A stretch of DNA of 62,493 nucleotides from a virus: IMG/VR virus record IMGVR_UViG_3300044617_002031, positions 1 through 62,493 of that record. The stretch is one strand, 5' to 3'. A program made the position numbers and the translations under genes. Positions 31,193 through 38,587 of the stretch are shown one piece after another (the first letter of the stretch is position 1; each line of letters begins with the position of its first letter). Below the pieces are notes generated by a model, which was not told the DNA's origin, ran no database searches, and saw nothing but the letters and a program-made list of their open reading frames with translations.

Positions 31193-33393
31193 GTTAAGTC
31201 AAAGAGATCGAATGCGGTGGATTTACTAGAATCGCAGGTAGCAATTGCGCCTCCGTGTGCGTTATGGGCGGCAATAAACAAGCGAATTTTATCTTCATGC
31301 TTAATCAGGAATGAAATTACTCCCTGACAAGGAGACTGGTGAGACAGGTGAGGAATACGCCAACCCAAGGGTTTATCGTTCACCATCACGGTTCCACGAA
31401 TAGAGCGATCGCTAAAGAAGTGATGTTCTACCCCAATAAATAGACTAAGTTTCTGTCCAACCATAGGTTGCACCATCATGGAAGCAGGGGAAACAGGGAC
31501 ACGCAACGCAGTAATAGGGCCTGGGTAGGGTTCATTAATTAAATGAATTGGCCCCTTTAGTTCCCAAGAAGGGATTTGAAACCGTCCGCCCAATGATGGC
31601 AGGTATTTGGCAATAGGAGAAAAACGTAATGATTCTTCCCCACGAAAAACTAGATTCCCACCCCCTTGTGTGTGAATAAAAAATATTGGGTCTGAGATGA
31701 TTTCGGCATCTGTGATCAAGTCCGCTTCACCCGTTCCTAAATATCTTGGGTAATTCAAAAGGAATTGCCAGTATTCTTCGGGAATTGGGGGGTGGTAACA
31801 AAGGGTTCGGTAACTGGTGTTGGGGCGTAACCCTGTAACTACAGGAGCATTGATTCGACCAGAAACACCCTCAATAAAAGCAAATACCCCGTTAGATTCG
31901 GTGGGGACTGCTAAAATCCCTTCAGAAGATGAAGTTAGGATAATTTCTTGGTAAATATAAAGAACCCCTGAGCGTTCCCGTGCTGTAATTACGATAAACG
32001 GAATATTGCCAGCAGGTGATTCATATTGTTGAATGTCATTCTGTCCCCCTTCCCGAATATTTACCTTGGGAAGTTCTTGACCACGAATGAAAATCTTCTC
32101 ACAGGATCTAAAAGGAATCTTGAATCCAGATCCACCGGGATAAACAATTGACGGTTGCAAGTAACATTCGTCGCCTGGTTTAATTGTTGAGCCTTCGGAA
32201 CCAACCCAAGCAATCACACTTCCCTGTAATCGAGTGAAACGACCTAAGTTAGTTTGGTTTTGACCTTTTAGATCAAAAATCCTGTGACCTCCTTCTGAGA
32301 ATTGGGTTCCAAATGGGAGGTTGGGGCGCAAGGTCAGGCTAACTAGAGGCCGATCGCCTTCTGTATTTTCGGCTCTAACTTTAAAAGCGGAAAAGGTATC
32401 TGCAATTTCCTGGTCAAAGAAAATCATCCGTTGACCGTTGGCAACCATGTTACTGTCATTGGTTGCGATCGCGGCTTCACCAGGCATTGCCGGATTAATT
32501 GAAAAACTTCCCAGTCCCAAATTCAGGGCTGCTTTTTTGTAGGCTTGATCAAAACCCGTAAAAATATCAATTAATTTCTTCCAAACAACCACATCTAAAT
32601 CATCTTTGGTTAGACTGCCTTGAAGGATTAAATCAACGATATCAACGCCTGTATCAATTATCCCTCCGCTATTTGAGTTAAGAGTTCGTCTAATCTTACA
32701 AATAGGGAGGGGATCGGTATATTCGGGATAAATTATATAAGACTTACCCTGCTTCCAATTAATGTCCATCGGCCAAAGATGGTATGACCCCAATGGGAAT
32801 CCATCAATACCTAATTTTGTAATTGTGATCCGATACTGTTCAGTGGTTGCAGGAATAGAAAAAATCGCATTAACATCTTCTTTTGTTAATGTCTCCGGTG
32901 TCAAAATCGCAAAAACGTAACTTCTCAGCCGACGAGAGTTTTCCCCCGTCATTTGTTTAATCTCAATTTCTTGAGTTGTTTCGTTGCGCTCCCTGTATTG
33001 AAAGGATAGTTGCCCCAATACCGGATCTTGTTCAGCACCGACCTCTACACCAACACCGATCAGGTACAAATAATCTTCCCGATCAATACTGCTACTTGAG
33101 CTTCCTTTTAGTAAAGGGATATTGACCTGAAAATCAAGCTGTAGATTATTAACGGGGAAAACAGGCAAGTAAGCCTGACCCCGAACGTCAAAAATATTGG
33201 TATCAGCTTGGCGAATTACTTCAGGGGGTTTCACCCAGGCGGGTTCCCCTCTGGAGATATAGGTGTAATAGGCGCTCGATTCCGTCTGGAGTCGTTGTTC
33301 TTCAGCCAACACAACGCTAATCTTTTCTGCGCCGTCAGGCGTTTGAGGTAAAACACCAAGATCGTTCATTGTTCGTTGCAAAGGATCTGTCAT
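31189..33393 (-). CDS. large tail/baseplate-associated protein of unknown function
   Basis: 734 residues. Begins MTDPLQRTMNDLGVLPQTPD and soon contains DVRGQAYLPVFPVNNLQLDF. Helical segment near 270-310 (DLILQGSLTKDDLDVVVWKK), otherwise beta-rich. No domain recognised. It heads the coupled cluster 33393 to 29136, so a baseplate-to-fibre connector is plausible. The end (KHEDKIRLFIAAHNAHGGAI) resembles a beta-sandwich strand pair. Confidence 0.55.
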   Translation of the reverse strand: MTDPLQRTMNDLGVLPQTPDGAEKISVVLAEEQRLQTESSAYYTYISRGEPAWVKPPEVIRQADTNIFDVRGQAYLPVFPVNNLQLDFQVNIPLLKGSSSSSIDREDYLYLIGVGVEVGAEQDPVLGQLSFQYRERNETTQEIEIKQMTGENSRRLRSYVFAILTPETLTKEDVNAIFSIPATTEQYRITITKLGIDGFPLGSYHLWPMDINWKQGKSYIIYPEYTDPLPICKIRRTLNSNSGGIIDTGVDIVDLILQGSLTKDDLDVVVWKKLIDIFTGFDQAYKKAALNLGLGSFSINPAMPGEAAIATNDSNMVANGQRMIFFDQEIADTFSAFKVRAENTEGDRPLVSLTLRPNLPFGTQFSEGGHRIFDLKGQNQTNLGRFTRLQGSVIAWVGSEGSTIKPGDECYLQPSIVYPGGSGFKIPFRSCEKIFIRGQELPKVNIREGGQNDIQQYESPAGNIPFIVITARERSGVLYIYQEIILTSSSEGILAVPTESNGVFAFIEGVSGRINAPVVTGLRPNTSYRTLCYHPPIPEEYWQFLLNYPRYLGTGEADLITDAEIISDPIFFIHTQGGGNLVFRGEESLRFSPIAKYLPSLGGRFQIPSWELKGPIHLINEPYPGPITALRVPVSPASMMVQPMVGQKLSLFIGVEHHFFSDRSIRGTVMVNDKPLGWRIPHLSHQSPCQGVISFLIKHEDKIRLFIAAHNAHGGAIATCDSSKSTAFDLFDLT

Positions 33394-33404
33394 TTTTCTT
33401 TACA

Positions 33405-33455
33405 AAAATAAACGGGACACAACACCCGTAGGTATTGCGTCCCGTTTTAGGAATA
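33405..33455 (-). terminator. hairpin in the leader of the 33393 gene
   Basis: AAAACGGGAC and GTCCCGTTT pair on the minus strand around a loop of about 20 bases; T-rich sequence and the ATG at 33393 follow. It also serves as terminator of the 33484 gene. Confidence 0.75.
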
Positions 33456-33483
33456 TTGTCTTTATACTATCACAGAGAATTTG

Positions 33484-33735
33484 TTAATCATCGCCATCTC
33501 CATCGTCATCATCTTCTTCTTTGGTGAAGTCACTTAATTTTAAACCGTTTAGACAATGATCAACTTCATTAATGGCGATAATTAAACAAACTTTTTGTGA
33601 ATCTTCACAAGTATCACCTTTATATGGAAGTGTACTTGTCATGGCCAGCATTTTATCTACCAATACCACCATTTGTTTTTTGTATTTTTCCATTTGTCTT
33701 GTGTATTTTTCTTGCTGTCTTTTTGTAAGTTTCAT
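33484..33735 (-). CDS. small acidic-tail protein of the GTTGAG regulon
   Basis: 83 residues. Basic helical start (KLTKRQQEKYTRQMEKYKKQ), then VVLVDKMLAMTSTL, a middle with two Cys (KGDTCEDSQKVCLIIAINEV) and an acidic end EEDDDDGDGDD. The charge split resembles DNA-mimic or nucleic-acid-interacting small phage proteins, which is inference. The promoter belongs to the same class as at 1833, and the 51323 protein has a similar Asp tract and the same promoter. Confidence 0.6.
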   Translation of the reverse strand: MKLTKRQQEKYTRQMEKYKKQMVVLVDKMLAMTSTLPYKGDTCEDSQKVCLIIAINEVDHCLNGLKLSDFTKEEDDDDGDGDD

Positions 33736-33750
33736 TTTTGTTTTTAATTA

Positions 33751-33791
33751 CTCAACATTGATATTTAACCACTTTTAAACAATAAAGTCAA
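33751..33791 (-). promoter_or_regulatory. promoter/leader module with GTTGAG, copy 5
   Basis: On the minus strand TTGACT (33791-33786), 17 bases, TTAAAT (33768-33763), 6 bases, GTTGAG (33756-33751), then 15 bases to ATG. Same geometry as the modules at 1780-3213. Confidence 0.75.
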
Positions 33792-34111
33792 TCATTACTC
33801 CAAACTACACCAATATCTCTAGCCTTAACCCCTCTATCTTTTAGTCGCTCCCAAGTTCCTGCGTACCAAATAATAGGGTTGCCTAGGATAGAATTAGGAC
33901 GAAAAATACTATTCAAATAGTCATCCATCGCCGTCAAAGGAATACGGTGCTTGACACACAATTTTCCAAAATCATAAGCTGTAAAAAGCCCTGTTGTTTT
34001 CTTAACTTCTAGCACATCTTCCTTGATTACGTCTTTGAGTTCTTCATAGAGTTGTTTATATTTAACAACGTAGGCTTTTCCTCTTAATCCATATAATTGA
34101 TGTTGTGGCAT
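33788..34111 (-). CDS. small protein of unknown function
   Basis: 107 residues. Basic start (HQLYGLRGKAYVVKYKQLYE), helices EELKDVIKEDVLEVKK and AYDFGKLCVKHRIPLTAMDDYL, then IIWYAGTWERLKDRGVKARD. Could be a winged-helix or other small helical domain, but no family was recognised. The end overlaps the -35 box of the next promoter. TATTAT lies 36-41 bases before the start codon, but no -35 box was found. Confidence 0.55.
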   Translation of the reverse strand: MPQHQLYGLRGKAYVVKYKQLYEELKDVIKEDVLEVKKTTGLFTAYDFGKLCVKHRIPLTAMDDYLNSIFRPNSILGNPIIWYAGTWERLKDRGVKARDIGVVWSND

Positions 34112-34144
34112 AAGATTATTTGCGATCGCTTTAAATTAAATAAT

Positions 34145-34183
34145 ACCACCAAAAAAGCACCCTGTAAAAAACAAGATGCTCAA
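34145..34183 (-). terminator. terminator after the methyltransferase gene
   Basis: On the minus strand AGCATCTTGT and ACAGGGTGCT pair, followed by TTTTTTGG. Confidence 0.75.
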
Positions 34184-34221
34184 AATCGCGTCAAGTTCAA
34201 AAAACAGTAGGTTCTGTAAGT

Positions 34222-35028
34222 TTACCCATTCAGTATATCAAAAATTGTTGGTTGTATCTGAGTATTTGGAGATATCCACAATATCTCGATAGAATTTGCC
34301 CCACCATTTTTCTTTGTAGCTACCTGTTTCTTTGTCCATCCTTTATATAATTCATTGTATAAAGGGTGTTCATATCCCGAAACAATGACCATGCCCTTGA
34401 TCGAGTTTAGATATTCTGCCAATTCAATATGATCTTCTTTTTTTAATTCAAAAGCATATAGAGTGTTTGAAGTTCGGGTTTCGTTAAGGTACGGGGGATC
34501 GACATAGAACAGTGTTTCTTTAGTATCAACTCGCTTGATTAATTCCAAAGCAGGGCGGTTCTCGATTTGGACTTGTTTTAATCGTTGCGCGATCGCATAC
34601 AAATGACTAATACTATTCCAATCCTGAGCAAAGGATTGAGAGCGATTACTTTTGAAAGAATTTCGCCAACCACTTAATCGGGATGGGTTGTGAGATTGCC
34701 AGGAACGAACGTAAAAGCGTCGAGCTTTTTCTAGTGGATCAATAGTTGGTTTGTAGGATAGTTCATATTCTTCCCGGCTGTATGGAGTTAGGTCTATTTT
34801 TTGGATTAGTTCAGATTCGTTTTCTCGCAAAACCCGAAAAAAGTTTACAACATCGGAATCCAGGTCATTGTAAAATTCGTGGGGAGACAAAGGTTTCTGT
34901 AACAGAACCGACGCTGCACCTCCAAATGGTTCGACGTAGCAGATGTGGTGTGGGAAGAAGCTAACAATCCAATTGGCTAGATTCCATTTGCCGCCGTAGT
35001 ATTTTAGTGCTGGGCGAGATACTTGCAT
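34222..35028 (-). CDS. D12-class DNA adenine methyltransferase (Dam-like)
   Basis: 268 residues from ATG 35028, chosen for GGAG upstream and because the family motif follows directly. RPALKYYGGKWNLANWIVSF is the N-terminal motif; CYVEPFGGAASVLLQKP is the S-adenosylmethionine site; FYNDLDSDVVNFFRVLRE and FYVDPPYLNET (DPPY catalytic motif near 175) complete the set. These enzymes methylate N6 of adenine, often in GATC. GATC is the centre of HIP1, so the gene may protect HIP1-rich phage DNA or match host methylation; that link is inference. No restriction partner is seen. Confidence 0.9.
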   Translation of the reverse strand: MQVSRPALKYYGGKWNLANWIVSFFPHHICYVEPFGGAASVLLQKPLSPHEFYNDLDSDVVNFFRVLRENESELIQKIDLTPYSREEYELSYKPTIDPLEKARRFYVRSWQSHNPSRLSGWRNSFKSNRSQSFAQDWNSISHLYAIAQRLKQVQIENRPALELIKRVDTKETLFYVDPPYLNETRTSNTLYAFELKKEDHIELAEYLNSIKGMVIVSGYEHPLYNELYKGWTKKQVATKKNGGANSIEILWISPNTQIQPTIFDILNG

Positions 35029-35168
35029 TATATTTCTCCATCCGCTAAGATGAAGGAGTTGTTGGACAGCGTACATTGTTTTAGTTTGCTGATATCTCTC
35101 AACTCCTTCTTGTTTATTACTAATTGACGCGATCGCTATCTTCAAAAAAAAAGCGATCGCGTTTTTTG

Positions 35169-35330
35169 TTATGCCAAATAAATTGAGATTACCAACAAGA
35201 ATGACAAGCTGACGATAACCACAGGAGGCATTATGCTTGACAGGTAAGTTAGCAAGAGCAATGGACAAAAGAGTAGGAATCCAGACACAAATTGTCGGAA
35301 TTGCCGAGAAGCACCGTATTTCAGTTTCAT
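35169..35330 (-). CDS. very small membrane protein
   Basis: 53 residues from ATG 35330, four bases after the upstream stop. A basic start (MKLKYGASRQFRQF), then two hydrophobic helices (SGFLLFCPLLLLTYLSSI and VVIVSLSFLLVISIYLA). Unknown role; a small holin-like or membrane-stress protein is possible. A HIP1-built hairpin with a T run on the plus strand lies downstream, near 35125-35170. Confidence 0.45.
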   Translation of the reverse strand: MKLKYGASRQFRQFVSGFLLFCPLLLLTYLSSIMPPVVIVSLSFLLVISIYLA

Positions 35331-35334
35331 AATT

Positions 35335-36381
35335 TTATGCTGCGAGGGATGAATTAAAGTTTTCGCTTTCGTAGACAGAACGTTGAGCATCAATCATTGT
35401 GATGATTTCCGATGACATACTGGGATCGTCATTCTCAAACATTTGGTTGATCTTTGATGCGATTTCCAGGTAATTTTCCCCCATCACCCCTTCAATAATT
35501 TCAAGGGATCTTAGAGTCTCTTTAATTTCCCCAACATCTTTCAGTATTTTTTTGCTTACCGAATGGAAGCTATTTTTTTCTTGAATTGTTTGCAAGTGAA
35601 TGTATATATTTTTGATGGCATTGTTTCTGATCTCCGAGATTTTCTCTAGGATTCCATCTTTCACTTGTTCAACTTGTCCGGCGACATCCCAATACTTATT
35701 GATTTGGGCGATCTTTACCTTTTCCAGTTGAGCCTCACGAATGACTGTTTTCAACCGAAAATCAAATGCTGCTGCATCGTGGATACTGGGCATTTGATAA
35801 GGCCCATCCATGACGGGGCCGAAACACTTCTCGATGTTTTGAAGTGATGGAAACTGTTTCTCGTATTGGCGCAGTTTTTGATCTGAAACTATAGATTTTT
35901 GTGACAAGATATCGTGAATATCTCTCAAGTATTCTTGTAGTCGTTTTTGATAGATTCCTTTGATTCGGTTTAATTCCCGTTGAGCCGTACCAACAACTTT
36001 TTCCTTGTATTCCGCCAGAAATACTTCTAAATTACTTCCTGGGATGACATTGGTATATACCCCGAAGTTAATTGCGTATTTGGTATATAAAGCCTCTTTT
36101 TGGGTGACAACTCTATTATATGAAATTTTTAAATCTCCAAAGACTTGCGCTTCTGGAGATTTGCGTTTTGGAAACTTTTCATTCCAAAGTTTTATACTTT
36201 TTTTGTCGAGAATATCTTCCAATTTGATAGTAACATCGGAACTTCCTCCCATCCGAATAGTAATCCGACAAGAGTAGAGCGTACTATCAAGGATCTTGAG
36301 GTCTTTGATTAATTTATTGGTTAATTCTTTCATAACTTGGTGATTTGGTAGTTGTGTTTTCTTGGTCGATTTTTTGCCCAT
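35335..36381 (-). CDS. helical protein of unknown function
   Basis: 348 residues from ATG 36381 (TTG at 36390 in frame). A basic N-terminus (MGKKSTKKTQLPNHQVMK), a short beta region (YSCRITIRMGGSSDVTIKLE), KFPKRKSPEAQVFGDLKISY, then long helices (AQRELNRIKGIYQKRLQEYL, VKDGILEKISEIRNNAIKNI). No catalytic motif. It is transcribed from one of the best sigma70-type promoters in the window (TTGACA-17-TATTAT), suggesting strong or host-driven expression. Family not recognised. Confidence 0.6.
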   Translation of the reverse strand: MGKKSTKKTQLPNHQVMKELTNKLIKDLKILDSTLYSCRITIRMGGSSDVTIKLEDILDKKSIKLWNEKFPKRKSPEAQVFGDLKISYNRVVTQKEALYTKYAINFGVYTNVIPGSNLEVFLAEYKEKVVGTAQRELNRIKGIYQKRLQEYLRDIHDILSQKSIVSDQKLRQYEKQFPSLQNIEKCFGPVMDGPYQMPSIHDAAAFDFRLKTVIREAQLEKVKIAQINKYWDVAGQVEQVKDGILEKISEIRNNAIKNIYIHLQTIQEKNSFHSVSKKILKDVGEIKETLRSLEIIEGVMGENYLEIASKINQMFENDDPSMSSEIITMIDAQRSVYESENFNSSLAA

Positions 36382-36402
36382 GACAGCCAACCAATGAAAC
36401 CT

Positions 36403-36431
36403 ATAATAAATCTCAGGAAAACAATTGTCAA
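36403..36431 (-). promoter_or_regulatory. strong sigma70-type promoter
   Basis: On the minus strand TTGACA (36431-36426), 17-base spacer, TATTAT (36408-36403), with the ATG at 36381. The inverted-repeat element at 36441-36454 lies immediately upstream of the -35 box. Confidence 0.8.
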
Positions 36432-36440
36432 GTATTTCGC

Positions 36441-36454
36441 TCCGTACCTACGGA
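36441..36454. repeat. inverted-repeat element TCCGTA-CC-TACGGA, copy 2
   Basis: Plus-strand context TATTTCGC, element, AGATTTTTT. It lies between the gpI-like gene stop and the -35 box of the promoter at 36403-36431. Confidence 0.7.
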
Positions 36455-36461
36455 AGATTTT

Positions 36462-38396
36462 TTACAGGAAACTCAAGGGGATGATAGCGCGAACCCCGAA
36501 ATGACTGAATAATGGGACTTCCAAGGACTTAGCGTAACTGTCCTGAACAAATAATCGACTTTGGTTTTGTAACGAAATCGCAACAATCTTGGTATCGACA
36601 GGGAAACGGGAGACAAATTCAATCAGAAGGTATGGGTGCTTTTTGGATATCCGAGTTGAACGGGATGCCGATTTCCATTCAGGGGAAGATAAAGCCATGA
36701 TAGTCGTAGGGGGAAGTTTGACAATTCCCATACTGGAATAGATTAGAAGTTCCCAGTTTTGGCTATCTGCGATCGCATTCAATTCAGGATACTGCTTAAA
36801 CAGAGGAGGTTGACCAACTTCGACAACTTGCCTTTTTGTGACCGTGCGGGTACTGAATCGGTGTTGTAGATTGCAAAGCTGAACCTGCTTAACGGATTCA
36901 GATGAATTGGTTAATTTTCGTGAGAACAGGGCGAAGTATTGGGATGGGTAGCGAGAACCGTAAAATGGGTCTATTTTTTTTGTGTAAGGAATTTTGGTTG
37001 TGGGGTTGTTGATGCTAGGAGGGGGAGAAATAACGGGATAAGGAGATCCCCAGGAATTGTCTACAAAAGAAAACACAGGCTGTGAGACAAGATCCGCCGA
37101 GACATCCTCAACAACCTGTGAATTGACACCATAAGAGATTACATCAGCTATTGATTCTATCGTGTTTTGAGATTTTTGATAAAAGTCAAGTAATATTCCT
37201 GGTTGGCAAACGCCTGTTTGTGTAATTCTAATTTCTTTAGATAACAAAATCCCTGCCCCGTAGTATCTGTAACTAGGAGCAGGGCTATTTGTAGGAGAAA
37301 TGATCCACCCATGACTTGAACCGTATTCTACACCAAAAGAAGTAGTTGGCAATATTTTTTTTTCTTTTCTGATAAAACCTAGATCGGAAGCAGACCCATA
37401 CAAATCTCCATAATGGCAAAACAGGTCGGGATACATTGCCCAATTCTTTTTCTCTACAACGATCTCCTCTTTAATTGTTTTTGTTGTTCGGACGGGGTAG
37501 ACATCTCCATAATGGTGTCCATCCAGGTCGTAAATAGTCTTATAGGTTGGTTTCTGATCAGGAGCAGGAATTAAGTTGAATCCATCATTATTTAGTGGAA
37601 CCCACCCTACAACCGTAGGAATTACGCCGACTTCCCAAATTTCTTGATTTAATTCCATGACTTCGGGGAAGATACGATGCCATTCTTCTTCTGTTAAGTC
37701 ATGGAAGTGCATCCAGGGTCTTAAAACCCCCATTCGAGATAAGTCTCCTCGAATGGGGGGATCGGGTTGCGAATCGTAGGCTAAGTTGCGATCGCAATAT
37801 TTACTCCCATAAAAGCGATCGCTCAATGGAAGCAAGGTTTTCTGACGAGAGGGAAATCCCTGAAGACTAGGATAATCCCCAAATCCTACTTTTTGGATTT
37901 GAGTGAAGGGTTGAGTTCTATAGGAGTCATAGCGATCGCCGTAACCAATCCATCCAGGGAATTGTTCTCGAATTAAACGCCCAATAGGATATTTAATTTC
38001 AAAATATTGGCGATCGTAAGCCTTGTCAAATAGCAACCAAAGTAAAACCGCTTCCCTAACTCCAGTTTCAGTTCCTTTGAATTGCCAGTATTTCCAAACC
38101 CGTTTAATGATTTGACGCTTCGCCCACACAGGCCAATCAGGATTAATCCCAATTCCTAGATAGTGTCTCCCAACGATCCCTAAGCCAACAAATTGTCCCA
38201 GCCAATCTAAATTAGGAATTGCGATCGGGCTGTCTACGTCGAAGTAGCGCGATCGGGTGGCAACGGTGTTATGCAGTTCATCTAAGGGGGGTTGAACTCC
38301 AATATCACAGAAATGTTGCAGCAAACCAATTTCATCTGCCAAACGTGAATAGATTGGCAAATTATCGTAGAATCGGCGGAACAATTGTTGGGTCAT
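36462..38396 (-). CDS. baseplate protein, P2 gpI-like
   Basis: 644 residues; the gpI family is usually shorter. The N-terminal 150 residues carry the family pattern: LFRRFYDNLPIYSRLADEIG, LDWLGQFVGLG, WAKRQIIKRVWKYWQFKGTE then TGVREAVLLWLL. Repeated GDxY patterns follow (FPGWIGYGDRYDSYR, HHYGDVYP, CHYGDLYGSA), suggesting a beta-rich extension for fibre or wedge contacts. It would sit at the baseplate edge of a contractile tail. Encoded 3 bases after the 62-residue gene, in the sheath-to-baseplate direction. Confidence 0.8.
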   Translation of the reverse strand: MTQQLFRRFYDNLPIYSRLADEIGLLQHFCDIGVQPPLDELHNTVATRSRYFDVDSPIAIPNLDWLGQFVGLGIVGRHYLGIGINPDWPVWAKRQIIKRVWKYWQFKGTETGVREAVLLWLLFDKAYDRQYFEIKYPIGRLIREQFPGWIGYGDRYDSYRTQPFTQIQKVGFGDYPSLQGFPSRQKTLLPLSDRFYGSKYCDRNLAYDSQPDPPIRGDLSRMGVLRPWMHFHDLTEEEWHRIFPEVMELNQEIWEVGVIPTVVGWVPLNNDGFNLIPAPDQKPTYKTIYDLDGHHYGDVYPVRTTKTIKEEIVVEKKNWAMYPDLFCHYGDLYGSASDLGFIRKEKKILPTTSFGVEYGSSHGWIISPTNSPAPSYRYYGAGILLSKEIRITQTGVCQPGILLDFYQKSQNTIESIADVISYGVNSQVVEDVSADLVSQPVFSFVDNSWGSPYPVISPPPSINNPTTKIPYTKKIDPFYGSRYPSQYFALFSRKLTNSSESVKQVQLCNLQHRFSTRTVTKRQVVEVGQPPLFKQYPELNAIADSQNWELLIYSSMGIVKLPPTTIMALSSPEWKSASRSTRISKKHPYLLIEFVSRFPVDTKIVAISLQNQSRLFVQDSYAKSLEVPLFSHFGVRAIIPLSFL

Positions 38397-38398
38397 TC

Positions 38399-38587
38399 TC
38401 AGGGTTTAGTTTCTTCTGGATTTTCGGTTATTTTTTGTTTTTGACTTTGCTTGTCAATTTGAGATCGATCTTTGAAGATTAATTTCCCAGAAGCATCCCT
38501 GTAAAATGCAAGATCTTCTTCTTGAGACAAACTACCATCTTCATTAAAAAATGCAGGGCTGTCACCGCGATCCGAAATACTACTCAT
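38399..38587 (-). CDS. small protein coupled to the ADP-ribosyltransferase-type effector
   Basis: 62 residues, hydrophilic: MSSISDRGDSPAFFNEDGSL, DLAFYRDASGKLIFKDRSQI, then a Lys/Glu/Pro tail. The RDASGK segment resembles the RDATGKFAKKG segment of the effector family. ATGA overlaps the upstream effector stop codon, so the two are translated together. Candidate adaptor, chaperone or antidote of that effector; only context supports this. Confidence 0.5.
   Translation of the reverse strand: MSSISDRGDSPAFFNEDGSLSQEEDLAFYRDASGKLIFKDRSQIDKQSQKQKITENPEETKP

Noticed and set aside
35125-35170. HIP1 hairpin with T run as a terminator for a plus-strand gene
   Set aside because: No plus-strand gene lies upstream. 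It may be a chance product of paired HIP1 sites, so it is not listed as a terminator.
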